Shown: in pieces, positions 52,843 to 61,586 of the stretch | Numbering within the stretch: position 1 is the first letter of the stretch | Layout of the letters: every line of letters starts with the position of its first letter | Source: Mycobacterium sp. GA-1285 | GTDB taxonomy: Bacteria; Actinomycetota; Actinomycetes; Mycobacteriales; Mycobacteriaceae | Length of the DNA: 64,000 nt | Reading direction: 5' to 3' | Assembly (NCBI RefSeq): GCF_001499905.1 | Contig: NZ_LQIS01000012.1 | Coordinates: 186,001-250,000 of the forward strand | The notes under the pieces: model-generated | What the model was told of the DNA's origin: nothing | The model's database searches: none | The model's input: the letters and a program-made list of their open reading frames with translations, nothing else | Position numbers and translations under genes: made by a program

Positions 52843-53532
52843 TCAGATACCGCTGCGCGTGTCGATGACGCGCTGCGCGACGTCCGCCAGCTTGACGTTG
52901 CTGTCCTGTGAGAGCTGCTTGAGCATCTCAAACGCCCGCACCTCGTCGACGCCGTATCGCTCCATGATGATGCCCTTGGCCTGTCCGATCCGATCCCTGG
53001 TGGCCATCGCGGACTTCAGCTGTTCGCCCTCCCGGCTGGCCAGTATCGCGGCGGCGGCATGGGCGGCGAGGACCGTGCCGATGGTCTCGTCCTCGGCATC
53101 GAAGGCGTTCGGTTTGAAGCCGAACATGTTGAGCGCCCCGGCCGTGCGCTCGGCGGTATAGAGCTTGATCGACAGACCGCTGAACACGCCGCGCTCGACC
53201 GCGGCCGCCGCGTACAGCGGCCAGCGTTCTTCCGTGCGGAAGTCGTCGGTGCGCAGAATCAACTCGTCGATCGCCGCCTCGACGCACGGCCCCTCGCCGG
53301 CCTGCATCTGGATTTCGTCGAGGGTGTGGGGCAGTTCTGACGTCCCCGCGAGTGATTCGAACTTGCCTCCCCTGCCGATCAACAGCACACCTACCGTGTC
53401 CGCGCCCGGCATCAGCTCACGCGCCGTCTCCGTGACATCGGTGAGGACGTCGTCGACAGTGCGCGGCGGAGCCGATGCCCGCGCCAGCTCGGCCATCCGC
53501 TCGGCCAGCTCATGGGTGCGCGGTGGGGTCAT
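52843..53532 (-). CDS. GAF-ANTAR regulator
   Basis: A 229-residue protein from ATG 53532 (an ATG at 53568 is also open). Residues 15-165 form a GAF sensor domain (GVLLIGRGGKFESLAGTSE, QAGEGPCVEAA). The last 60 residues are an ANTAR domain (AMATRDRIGQAKGIIMERYGV...AFEMLKQLSQDSNVKLADVAQRVID), which binds paired hairpins in RNA and acts by anti-termination. Its target transcript is unknown; the nearby stress genes are candidates. It is divergent from the small heat shock gene, 374 bases away. Confidence 0.9.
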   Translation of the reverse strand: MTPPRTHELAERMAELARASAPPRTVDDVLTDVTETARELMPGADTVGVLLIGRGGKFESLAGTSELPHTLDEIQMQAGEGPCVEAAIDELILRTDDFRTEERWPLYAAAAVERGVFSGLSIKLYTAERTAGALNMFGFKPNAFDAEDETIGTVLAAHAAAAILASREGEQLKSAMATRDRIGQAKGIIMERYGVDEVRAFEMLKQLSQDSNVKLADVAQRVIDTRSGI

Positions 53533-53805
53533 GCCTAGAAGTCTTCCCTTTCGATCGGCGAAGTACACGGTTGTTTGCCGTTCTCGGCAGTGGGCATGTC
53601 CCTGGCAAGCGCGGGTGACGGTCGACCGTTACTCACGCTGAGGTCTCGTCGGTTCAGACAACAGCCGACGGGGCCGCCCTCAGTTGGCCACTACGCCGAG
53701 CCACCCTTTCAGTGGTAGCGCCTCGGTCGTGTGCGCACGCGCGTCCGCGGCGCTCGACGACGGAGTGTCGGTCGACCCGATGGTGAAAATTTCTCGAAAT
53801 TTGGT
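53533..53805. other. Divergent region between ANTAR and hsp18 genes
   Basis: No gene is seen. The region close to hsp18 is AT-richer and includes the dyad AAATTT-CTCG-AAATTT (53787-53802) directly ahead of the CIRCE element, likely part of the promoter. The rest holds no recognised motif. Confidence 0.4.
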
Positions 53806-53832
53806 CTAGCACTCTCGGACTGCGAGTGCTAA
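53806..53832. promoter_or_regulatory. CIRCE element (HrcA operator)
   Basis: CTAGCACTC, nine bases, then GAGTGCTAA: the exact inverted repeat layout of CIRCE (TTAGCACTC-N9-GAGTGCTAA) with one change at the first base. It lies about 75 bases upstream of GTG 53907. HrcA represses CIRCE genes, typically groES/groEL, and releases them on heat shock. Confidence 0.92.
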
Positions 53833-53906
53833 TCTCGCAGGTGCGCACAGTGATTTGGCTGCCCGCCAGGGTGGCGGGCTCTGAGTGGCATAGGAGGTGA
53901 ATTGCT

Positions 53907-54356
53907 GTGCTTCGATTCGATCCGTTCACTGAACTCGATGCTCTGACCCGCGGCCTGCTGACGAACCAGACCGGATCAAATCGTTCTCCCCGGTTCATGC
54001 CGATGGATCTGTGCAAGGTCGACGACCATTATTTGCTGACCGCCGATCTGCCCGGCGTGGACCCTGGCTCGGTGGATGTCAACGTCGACAACGGCACGCT
54101 GACCATCTCCGCTCACCGCACGGCACGGTCCGATGAGGGTGTGCAGTGGCTGGCGAACGAGCGATTCTTCGGCACCTACCGCAGGCAACTGTCCCTCGGC
54201 GAAGGCATCGACACCTCGGGCATTTCGGCCACCTACGAAAACGGTGTGCTGTCCGTGACCATCCCGATGGCCGAACGCGCCAAGCCGCGCAAGATCGACG
54301 TCGCCCACGGTGGCGGCCAGAAGTCGATCGAGACCACGACGGTCGAAGCCGGGTAG
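53907..54356 (+). CDS. hsp18: Small heat shock protein, Hsp18/18-kDa antigen type
   Basis: A 149-residue alpha-crystallin chaperone from GTG 53907, after the strong RBS TAGGAGGTGA. It starts LRFDPFTELDALTR, has the crystallin domain LPGVDPGSVDVNVDNGTLTI and the closing motif ATYENGVLSVTIPMAERAKPRKI. This matches the 18-kDa antigen family of mycobacteria rather than HspX. It holds unfolding proteins as oligomers. The CIRCE element makes HrcA control likely, so it would be induced by heat with the GroE chaperones. It stands alone, divergent from the GAF-ANTAR gene. Confidence 0.92.
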   Translation: MLRFDPFTELDALTRGLLTNQTGSNRSPRFMPMDLCKVDDHYLLTADLPGVDPGSVDVNVDNGTLTISAHRTARSDEGVQWLANERFFGTYRRQLSLGEGIDTSGISATYENGVLSVTIPMAERAKPRKIDVAHGGGQKSIETTTVEAG

Positions 54357-54505
54357 CCGCACGTCGTCGAGACTGCGGTCAGATCGCGGTTAAAGTCCGA
54401 TCCTGCGATCTGCCCGCAGTTTCGGCGTGTCTACGCGCCCCTCGGTGACAGATCTACGCATCCGCGCCGATGTTTCGCCGTGCTCACGGCCGCACGCTGG
54501 CTAGC

Positions 54506-57500
54506 ATGACTGGAATCGACGCGGCGCCGTTGAACTGGAGCGACTTGGGCGTGAGCGAGCTGGTACCGACCGGAACGGTGACGCTGCTGCTGGCGGACGT
54601 CGAGGGGTCGACCCGGCTCTGGGAGACCCAGCCCGATGAAATGACGGCGGCCTTCGCCAACCTTGATCGAACGCTCGCCGAGGTCATCGGCGCGCACAGC
54701 GGCGTCCGGCCCATCGAGCAGGGCGAAGGTGACAGCTTCGTCATCGCGTTCGGGCGTGCAAGCGACGCAGTGGCATGCGCGCTTGACCTACAGCGCGCTG
54801 CACCGACACCGATCCGGCTGCGTATCGGCCTGCACACGGGCGAAGTGCAATTGCGTGACGAGGCCAACTACATCGGCCCCACCATCAACCGCACCGCCCG
54901 GATCCGCGATCTTGCGCACGGCGGGCAGACCGTCTTATCGGGTACGACAACCGATTTGGTGTCTGATCGGTTGCCGGTCGGTGCATGGCTGGCGGAACTC
55001 GGGACGCATACCGTCCGCGATCTGCCCCGGCCCGAGCGCGTGGTACAACTCTGTCATCCCGACATCCGCAATGAGTTTCCGCCGCTGCGTACCGCCAAAA
55101 GCTCACGCTCACACAATCTCCCGGCACAACTGACCAGTTTCGTCGGCCGCGCTCAACAGCTGGAGGAAGTAAGCCGGCTACTCGTCGACAATCGCCTTGT
55201 CACTCTGACAGGAGCAGGGGGTGCCGGTAAGACACGCCTCGCCATTGAGGCCGCGAATGCATTGTCCGGAGAATTCGACGACGGCCTGTGGTGGGTCGAC
55301 TTGGCAGCCATCGCCGATCCGGCGGTCGTCTCGATCACGATTGCCCGCACACTCGGACTGCCCGACCAGCCCGGACGGTCCCCCCTTGAGACGGTGCAGC
55401 GCTTCATCGGTAACCGCGAAATCCTGCTCCTACTGGACAACTGCGAACAGCTTTTGGACACATGCGGCGACGTCATCACGCGACTGCTGAGCAGTTGCCC
55501 GCGGTTGACGATTCTCACCACCAGCCGTGAACCGATCGCGGTGTCGGGTGAGGTCACCTGGCGGGTGCCCTCGCTGACGCTGGAGAACGAGGCCGTAGCG
55601 CTGTTCAGCGAACGGGCTCAACGCGCGCGGCCCACCTTCCACGCAATAGACGACGACCTCGCGTTGGTGACGGACATCTGCCGTCGACTCGACGGGATGC
55701 CGCTCGCGATCGAGTTGGCGGCGGCGCGGGTCCGCGCTCTGTCGCTGCAACAGATCGCCGACAGCCTCAATGACAGGTTCCGACTCCTCACCGGCGGCGC
55801 CCGAAACACGATGCGCCGCCAGCAGACTCTGCGCGCCTCCGTGGACTGGTCACATGCGTTGTTGACCGACGCCGAGCAGCTCCTGTTCCGCCGACTGGGC
55901 GTATTCATGGACGGGTTCGACTTCGATGCCGCACAAGCTGTCACCGCCACCAACGAGCTCGAGCAGTTCCAGATTCTCGATCAGCTCAGCCTGCTCGTCG
56001 ACAAGTCCCTCGTCACCGCGGACGAGGAATCGGGCGCCATGCGGTATCGCCTGCTCGAGACGGTCCGTCAGTACGCACTGGAGAAGCTCGCCGAATCCGG
56101 CGAAGCGACCCTGATGCGCGGTCGCCATCGCGACCACTATGTCGCCGCAGCGGTCCGCCTCGAGGAAGATGAACGGCTCGTCCAATGGGCCGAACAGGAG
56201 ACCGGAAACCTGCGCGCCGCCCACGCCTGGAGTATCGACTGCGGGGAGTTCGAGCCCGCGCTTCGGCTGATTTCCGCTCTGCAGAGGCTGTGGGAGACCC
56301 GCGGCAGGATGCGCGAAGGCATCGCCGCGTTCGATCTGGCGTTTAATGACATGGGTTATCGGGACGAGGACGTCGCTGCAGCGGTCTGGATACGCGCCGT
56401 CGCTGACAGAAGCATCCTGACGGCCTGGACCGCCGATTCCGCGAGCTTGGAGCGCGGCGAGGAGGCGTTGGCGGCCGCCCGGGGCTTGGGCGACCGGGGA
56501 CTCATTGCGCTATGCCTGGCCGCCTGCGGAGCGATCGCCTACTACCTCCCCGAGGTGTCTCAAGCGTATTGGGCCGACGCCATCGATCTCGCGCGCCAAG
56601 CCCGTGATCGGGCGAGGTTGTGCTACTTCCTCAGCTGCCTTGCCGTCGCATCGAATGTGGCGGGGCAGCCGCTCGCCTCGCAACTGGCGGCGGAAGAGGG
56701 TCGTCGCGTCGCCGACGCCATCGGCGATGGCTTCGTGTCGCGTCATTGCCGGATCTGGCAAGCGACCGCGATGGGCTGGCGAGGCGGAGTACAGGGTGCG
56801 GACGAGGTGATCCGCGGCGTCAGCGAAGAAGCACGTGCGGCCGGTGAACGAATGCTCGAGTTGTTCGCCCTGGTCTGTGAATGCAGCTGGTTCGCATACG
56901 AGGGGAAGGCAGCCGTGGCTCAGATGAAATCCGAGGAAGCGCGCGAAACCTCGATCGCGATGGGCGGTTTCCATGAGGACACGATCCACATCGCCTGGGC
57001 ACTTTCCGCCCTGGCCGCCGGCCGGGGCGCGGAGGCAAAGGCGGAGTGCGAAGCGGCGATAGGACAAACCGTTCCCGAGCGAATGCCCTACATACGAGCC
57101 CTCACTCCGATGACCCTGGCGCTGCTCGCGTGCAGTGAGGTCGCCGCCGCACGCCGGTGGGTCGACGAAACGGTCGGGCTCACGGTCGGCAATTACCAAC
57201 TGAACGCGCTCGTCGCGCGAGCTCACGTAGCGCTTGCCCAGGGCGAACGCGACCAAGCCGAGCGGGACGCCCACGACGCCCTCGCGCTCGCACTGGTCAC
57301 CGGCGCGTTCTTGCACGTTCCCGAAGCGCTCGAAGCTCTCGGGCGTTGTGCGGCCGACTATGGCAATCACCGGCACGCGGCCCGGCTCTTCGGCGCGGCC
57401 ACGGCCAGCCGGACCGTGATGGGCGTAGCGCGGTGGCCGGTATACGCGATCGGATACGACGATGCGGTTGCACAGTGCCGAGAAGCCATGGGAGAAGGCG

Positions 57501-57790
57501 TGTTCAACGCCATCTGGGCCGAGGGTTCGGCCATGTCGACCGAGGAGGCCATCGCTTACGCCCAACGTGGAAGGGGGGAACGGAAGCGGCCCGCGAGCGG
57601 CTGGGAGTCGCTGACGCCCACCGAGCGGGACGTCGTCCGCCACGCCGTCGACGGGTTGGGCAACAAGGACATCGCCGAGCGCATGTTCATCTCGCCGCGT
57701 ACGGTGCAGACGCATCTGACCCACGTCTACGCCAAGCTCGGATGCACCTCGAGGATTCAGCTCATTCGAGAAGCCGCACGTCACGCGTGA
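54506..57790 (+). CDS. Class III adenylyl cyclase-like / AAA ATPase / LuxR regulator
   Basis: A 1094-residue regulator from ATG 54506. Residues 25-185 are a class III nucleotidyl cyclase domain (LLLADVEGSTRLWE with the metal Asp, EGDSFVIAFG, and INRTARIRDLA with the Asn and Arg of the active site). Then an NB-ARC-type ATPase (P-loop LTGAGGAGKTRLA near 225, LLLLDNCEQLLD Walker B, TSREPIAVSGE), a long helical repeat region like TPRs, and a C-terminal LuxR helix-turn-helix (LTPTERDVVRHAVDGLGNKDIAERM, SPRTVQTHLTHVYAKLG). M. tuberculosis has a few such proteins (Rv0386, Rv1358, Rv2488c type). Cyclase activity is plausible but not certain. Confidence 0.92.
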   Translation: MTGIDAAPLNWSDLGVSELVPTGTVTLLLADVEGSTRLWETQPDEMTAAFANLDRTLAEVIGAHSGVRPIEQGEGDSFVIAFGRASDAVACALDLQRAAPTPIRLRIGLHTGEVQLRDEANYIGPTINRTARIRDLAHGGQTVLSGTTTDLVSDRLPVGAWLAELGTHTVRDLPRPERVVQLCHPDIRNEFPPLRTAKSSRSHNLPAQLTSFVGRAQQLEEVSRLLVDNRLVTLTGAGGAGKTRLAIEAANALSGEFDDGLWWVDLAAIADPAVVSITIARTLGLPDQPGRSPLETVQRFIGNREILLLLDNCEQLLDTCGDVITRLLSSCPRLTILTTSREPIAVSGEVTWRVPSLTLENEAVALFSERAQRARPTFHAIDDDLALVTDICRRLDGMPLAIELAAARVRALSLQQIADSLNDRFRLLTGGARNTMRRQQTLRASVDWSHALLTDAEQLLFRRLGVFMDGFDFDAAQAVTATNELEQFQILDQLSLLVDKSLVTADEESGAMRYRLLETVRQYALEKLAESGEATLMRGRHRDHYVAAAVRLEEDERLVQWAEQETGNLRAAHAWSIDCGEFEPALRLISALQRLWETRGRMREGIAAFDLAFNDMGYRDEDVAAAVWIRAVADRSILTAWTADSASLERGEEALAAARGLGDRGLIALCLAACGAIAYYLPEVSQAYWADAIDLARQARDRARLCYFLSCLAVASNVAGQPLASQLAAEEGRRVADAIGDGFVSRHCRIWQATAMGWRGGVQGADEVIRGVSEEARAAGERMLELFALVCECSWFAYEGKAAVAQMKSEEARETSIAMGGFHEDTIHIAWALSALAAGRGAEAKAECEAAIGQTVPERMPYIRALTPMTLALLACSEVAAARRWVDETVGLTVGNYQLNALVARAHVALAQGERDQAERDAHDALALALVTGAFLHVPEALEALGRCAADYGNHRHAARLFGAATASRTVMGVARWPVYAIGYDDAVAQCREAMGEGVFNAIWAEGSAMSTEEAIAYAQRGRGERKRPASGWESLTPTERDVVRHAVDGLGNKDIAERMFISPRTVQTHLTHVYAKLGCTSRIQLIREAARHA

Positions 57791-57871
57791 CGGATCAACC
57801 GGTACAGCAGGTTGCGCACGGCCAGCGGTCACCGGTCAAACCGACCGGCTGGACGAACCCGCTCACGCCGT

Positions 57872-58285
57872 CTACGCGACCGTCGACCACGCGGCCACCA
57901 TCGCCCAGACCGACAAGACCGTGGCGACCGCGGCGATGGCGGCGCCGAGGTAGAGCCCGTAGCCCGCGGACACGGGCGCATACACGTAGAGCCGGTAGTA
58001 CCACACGGCCAGCACCACCAACAGCACCGAAATCCCCAGCGCGGCAGTCGATGCCAGTCGAGCCGAGAAGCCGCGGGCCGACATCGCACCGGCGACGATC
58101 AAGAACGAGGCCAGCAGCACGATCAGTTGGCCCACCCCGAAGCCCTTCGGCGCGGGGAGGTCGCCGAAGACGCCACCGATTGCACTGACGCGGCCACCGT
58201 TCGCGGTCAGCCACGGCAGCCACGCGCTCACCGACACGATCGCCCCGCACAAGGCGACCAGCCACCCGGGACGCACTCGCGACAT
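57872..58285 (-). CDS. Small membrane protein, four helices
   Basis: A 137-residue protein with four hydrophobic helices (about 8-24, 50-68, 80-97, 105-130) and short loops. The first loop reads WLPWLTANGGRVSAIGG. No conserved charged or metal residues are seen inside the membrane. I do not recognise a named family; actinobacteria have many such proteins. It converges with the cyclase-LuxR gene and is divergent from the cupin gene. Confidence 0.75.
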   Translation of the reverse strand: MSRVRPGWLVALCGAIVSVSAWLPWLTANGGRVSAIGGVFGDLPAPKGFGVGQLIVLLASFLIVAGAMSARGFSARLASTAALGISVLLVVLAVWYYRLYVYAPVSAGYGLYLGAAIAAVATVLSVWAMVAAWSTVA

Positions 58286-58363
58286 GCCGTGAGCCTATCG
58301 GCTGGATTGCGCCGAAACGGTCTCTAGTCTGGAGTGTCCGACACCGCAAAGGCAGGTACTGGA

Positions 58364-58810
58364 ATGACCGCTCTTCCGGACTGGGCACAACGCCTCGACC
58401 TGTCCCCCCACCCGGAGGGCGGCTGGTACCGGGAGACGTGGCGCAGCGACCTGATGGTGCCGCAGTCCGCGCTGCCGCCGGCCTACACCGGCCCGCGCAG
58501 CGCCGGCACGGCGATCCTGTTCCTGCTGATGCCCGGCCAGCAATCGGCCTGGCACACCGTGCGCAGTGCCGAACTGTGGCTGTTCCACGCGGGCAGCCCG
58601 CTACTCCTTGAGGTCGGTCCCGAACACGACAGTGCCACAACGCACCTACTGGGCGCCGACATCCTCGCCGGTGAGCAGCCCCAGTTCGTCGTGCCGCCGG
58701 GACACTGGCAGCGCGCGCGCCCCCGCGACGACGAGCCGAGCCTGGTCACCTGTGTGGTGGTGCCGGGGTTCGATTTCGCCGACTTCGAACTCGCGGCTCC
58801 GACCGCCTGA
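58364..58810 (+). CDS. Cupin DUF985-type protein
   Basis: A 148-residue single-cupin protein of the DUF985 family (PF06172). Family marks are LDLSPHPEGGWYRETWRS, SAGTAILFLLMPGQQSAWHTVRSAELWLFHAGSPL and VVPPGHWQRARP. Catalysis is unproven; some relatives bind or epimerise sugar nucleotides or siderophore-like ligands. ATG 58364 matches family N-termini; GTG 58334 is also open. Followed by an atypical SDR 99 bases downstream on the same strand. Confidence 0.85.
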   Translation: MTALPDWAQRLDLSPHPEGGWYRETWRSDLMVPQSALPPAYTGPRSAGTAILFLLMPGQQSAWHTVRSAELWLFHAGSPLLLEVGPEHDSATTHLLGADILAGEQPQFVVPPGHWQRARPRDDEPSLVTCVVVPGFDFADFELAAPTA

Positions 58811-58909
58811 GACGGCTACCTTATTGTGACCTTATATAGACCTTAATTTTCTTAGGAATGCGTGTACGGTGGGGGCCACGCGGGCGCTCAGCGACGAAAG
58901 GAGCCCGAC

Positions 58910-59488
58910 ATGGATCACGATCCCGACCGCATCGTCCTGGTCACCGGCGGCTCGAGGGGCCTCGGGGCGCGGGTCGCGCGTCAGCTCGGCAGCGTCGACA
59001 CCCACGTCGTCGTGACACGCGACATCTCCGACGAGGTCGAATCCGCGGAGGTGATCGAGGGCATCGCATCGCGCTTCGGTCGGTTGGACACCTTGATCCT
59101 CAACTCGTCGGATGCGCTGGACAGCGACGCGGACCCCGACAGCGCGATGCGTCTCAACCGCGACGCCCAACGCCGGCTCGCCCTCGCGGCACTGCCGCTG
59201 ATGCCGGTCGGCGGACGGATCGTCTTCGTCACCAGCCATCAGGCCCACTTCTTCCCCGACAAGGCGGTGCCCAAGGGCTACACGGCCGTCGCTGCAAGCA
59301 TGCGGGCCGGCGAAACCGCCTTGCTGACAAGGCGTTCGGAGTTCCGCCAGGCCGGCGTGCACCTCACGGTGGTGTCGGGCGACATGAGCCACATGACCTT
59401 CGCCGACGCCGTCGTCGACGCGGCCACCACGCCGAACCCGGCGAGCATCGTCTTCGTCGGCCGGACCGACTATTTGATGACCGCCTGA
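58910..59488 (+). CDS. SDR-family protein lacking the catalytic lysine
   Basis: A 192-residue Rossmann protein from ATG 58910, with GAAAGGAG upstream. The cofactor motif TGGSRGLG and the Ser in FVTSHQAH are present. Where relatives of this subfamily show Tyr, six residues, Lys (YEPVAxSKRAGE), this protein reads YTAVAASMRAGE, so lysine is replaced by methionine. It is also shorter than a classical SDR by about 50 residues. It may bind NAD(P) without catalysis, or work by other residues. Convergent with the VOC gene. Confidence 0.8.
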   Translation: MDHDPDRIVLVTGGSRGLGARVARQLGSVDTHVVVTRDISDEVESAEVIEGIASRFGRLDTLILNSSDALDSDADPDSAMRLNRDAQRRLALAALPLMPVGGRIVFVTSHQAHFFPDKAVPKGYTAVAASMRAGETALLTRRSEFRQAGVHLTVVSGDMSHMTFADAVVDAATTPNPASIVFVGRTDYLMTA

Positions 59489-59495
59489 CAGCCGC

Positions 59496-60269
59496 TCACT
59501 GCAGCGAGGACAGGTTGAAGGCGGCCCCGGTGCAATCGGCCACCGCGGCCAACCGCCCGTAGGGCGTGTCCTCGGCGTCGCGAACCACGCTGCCGCCGTT
59601 GTCGAGGATCAACTGCACGGTCTTGTCGACGTCGTCAGCACCCAGGAAGAAGTTCCAGTTCGACGGCTCCCCCTCGGACAGGAAGGCACTGCCGTCCATC
59701 AGGCCGAGCAACGCCTCACCGTCGAAGTTCGCCGTGCTGTAGCGGAATTCGTCGGTGTCGGAGACGGTCTCGATCTGCCAGCCGAACAGGGCGCGGTAGA
59801 ACTGCTGAGCGCCGGCGTAGTCGCGCCCGGTCCACTGGAAGTACACCGGTGCACCGTGCTCGTTGACGAGTTCGAATCCGCGGTGCCCGCCCGGCTGCCA
59901 CAGCCCGACGAACGCACCGCTGGGGTCCGACAGCATGGCCATCCAGCCCCTGTCCTTGATCTCCATCACGGGTGCTCCGCACGTGGTCGCGCCCGCGGCG
60001 ACCGCCGCGTCGAGGGTGGCCTTGGCATCGGGAGTGTGGAAGTAGGTGGTCCAGCCGTCCGGGCTGTTCCACTGCGGATCGTTCAACATCAGGCCGGCGA
60101 TCGGCCTGCCGTCCTTGGACGCGGTGACGTAGCCACCGTATTCGGGCCCGGCCGACTCGAACGTCCAGCCGAACACCTCGCCGTAGAAGGCTTGCGACCG
60201 TTCGACGTTCGAGGACGCCAGGTCGATCCAGATCGGGGCGCCCACGGGGGCGGAATTTCGGACGGGCAC
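59496..60269 (-). CDS. Two-domain VOC/glyoxalase-like protein
   Basis: A 257-residue protein with two VOC halves, APIWIDLASSNVERSQAFYGEVFGW (residues 11-35) and APVYFQWTGRDYAGAQQFYRALFGW (residues about 140-164). It resembles the actinobacterial 27-kDa antigen/CFP32-type glyoxalase-like family. Substrates are unknown. The second domain is acidic and may lack a metal triad. It starts at GTG 60269 and lies 86 bases upstream on the other side of the amidohydrolase run. Confidence 0.86.
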   Translation of the reverse strand: MPVRNSAPVGAPIWIDLASSNVERSQAFYGEVFGWTFESAGPEYGGYVTASKDGRPIAGLMLNDPQWNSPDGWTTYFHTPDAKATLDAAVAAGATTCGAPVMEIKDRGWMAMLSDPSGAFVGLWQPGGHRGFELVNEHGAPVYFQWTGRDYAGAQQFYRALFGWQIETVSDTDEFRYSTANFDGEALLGLMDGSAFLSEGEPSNWNFFLGADDVDKTVQLILDNGGSVVRDAEDTPYGRLAAVADCTGAAFNLSSLQ

Positions 60270-60355
60270 GACGGTCTCCTTCAGTCGGTCGGTGGTCAGT
60301 CACCGATGCAGACCGTCGTCCGCCCGGAAACTCATCGCACGTGCGCTCAGCGCCC

Positions 60356-61258
60356 TCAGGACGCGACGCCGAGGACGCGCAGCGCGTTCTCTTTGTAGAT
60401 CAGCGACTGCACGGCCGGGTCGATGTCGAGGGCTTCGAAGTCGCTGCGCCACCGGTCGATCTGGATATACGGGAAGTCCGTGCCGAACAGGATCTTGGTG
60501 CGCAGCTGCCTGCTCATCGCGCGGACCAGTTGCGGCGGGAAGTACTTCGGGCTCCATCCGGACAGGTCCACGTACACGTTGGCCTTGTGCGTGGCGATCG
60601 CGATCTGCGAGTCGACCCACGGCACCGCGGGGTGGGCCATCACGATCGTCAGGTCCGGGAAGTCGGCGGCGACGTCGTCGAGCAGCATCGGATCGGAGTA
60701 GCGCAGCTTGATGCGGTGCCCACCTGGCAGCCCCGATCCCATTCCCGTCTGCCCGGTGTGGAACAAGGCGGGCAGACCGGCCTCGGAGATCGCCTCGTAG
60801 ATGGGGTAGAAGCGTCGGTCGTTGGGCTCGAACGCCTGCATGCTCGGATGGAACTTGAAGCCCTTGACCCCATAGTCGCGGACGAGTTCGTGGACGCGGT
60901 GCACGGCTCGGCGCTCATGCCACGGGTCGACGCTGCCGAACGGGATCAGCACGTCGTTGTTGCGCGCGGCGCCGGCGACGAGATCCTCGATCGAGTTCGG
61001 CACGTGGCGCATCGCCGTCCGCGCGTCGATGGTGAACACGACGGCCGCCGTGTTGTGCCGCCGGTACAGGTCGGCGACCGCGTCGACGCCGGCCATCGCG
61101 CCGGGCGGCATCTTGAAGTACTTCTCGGTGGCCTCGACGAGCTCGTCGACGTAAGCCTTGTGGCCGTGTCCGTCGATCTCGACGTGGGTGTGGATGTCGA
61201 TCGCCGCGATGCGCGCGAAATCGATGCCGTATTCGTACTTCTCGCCGCGTACCGTCAC
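60356..61258 (-). CDS. Amidohydrolase 2 family metal-dependent hydrolase
   Basis: A 300-residue TIM-barrel hydrolase with metal site DIHTHVE near residue 21, then KFHPSMQAF, FHTGQTG, MAHPAVPWVDSQ and the catalytic Asp in FGTDFPY. The family includes ACMSD decarboxylases and lactone hydrolases of aromatic or sulfonated compound breakdown. The substrate here is unknown, but placement beside an acyl-CoA synthetase and dehydratase suggests a degradative pathway. Divergent from a DUF1330-type gene, with four bases between the start codons. Confidence 0.87.
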   Translation of the reverse strand: MTVRGEKYEYGIDFARIAAIDIHTHVEIDGHGHKAYVDELVEATEKYFKMPPGAMAGVDAVADLYRRHNTAAVVFTIDARTAMRHVPNSIEDLVAGAARNNDVLIPFGSVDPWHERRAVHRVHELVRDYGVKGFKFHPSMQAFEPNDRRFYPIYEAISEAGLPALFHTGQTGMGSGLPGGHRIKLRYSDPMLLDDVAADFPDLTIVMAHPAVPWVDSQIAIATHKANVYVDLSGWSPKYFPPQLVRAMSRQLRTKILFGTDFPYIQIDRWRSDFEALDIDPAVQSLIYKENALRVLGVAS

Positions 61259-61262
61259 GTAG

Positions 61263-61586
61263 GTGACGATATATGCGCTGAACCTCTTCGACGTCGCCGA
61301 CCGCGACGAGTATCTGGCCTATTCGAAGCGCTCCCCCGCGGAGGTCGCCAGGCACGGCGGTCGCGTCGTGGCCCTCGGACAGTTCAGCGAGGCCGTCCTC
61401 GGCGACATCGAGCCGCGAAAAGTGCTGATCCTCGTCGAGTGGGAGTCCAAGGACGCGTTCGACGGCTACCGCAGTGACCCCGACCTGGCCGATCTGCACG
61501 CGCATCGGGAGAACGGGTCGTCGTCATACATCTGGCACCTGTTCGACCGGTTGGACGATTTGCGGCCGCTACTCAAGACCCAGTGA
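61263..61586 (+). CDS. DUF1330/dimeric alpha-beta barrel protein
   Basis: A 107-residue ferredoxin-like protein (MTIYALNLFDVADRDEYLAYSKRSPAEVARHGGRVVALGQF, then KVLILVEWESKDAFDGYRSDPD). The pattern is that of small dimeric alpha-beta barrel proteins (DUF1330/NIPSNAP/EthD-like), which bind small ligands or act as accessory enzymes in catabolism. GTG 61263 is only four bases from the amidohydrolase start, so both share a promoter region. The end overlaps the acyl-CoA synthetase by 14 bases. Confidence 0.82.
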   Translation: MTIYALNLFDVADRDEYLAYSKRSPAEVARHGGRVVALGQFSEAVLGDIEPRKVLILVEWESKDAFDGYRSDPDLADLHAHRENGSSSYIWHLFDRLDDLRPLLKTQ

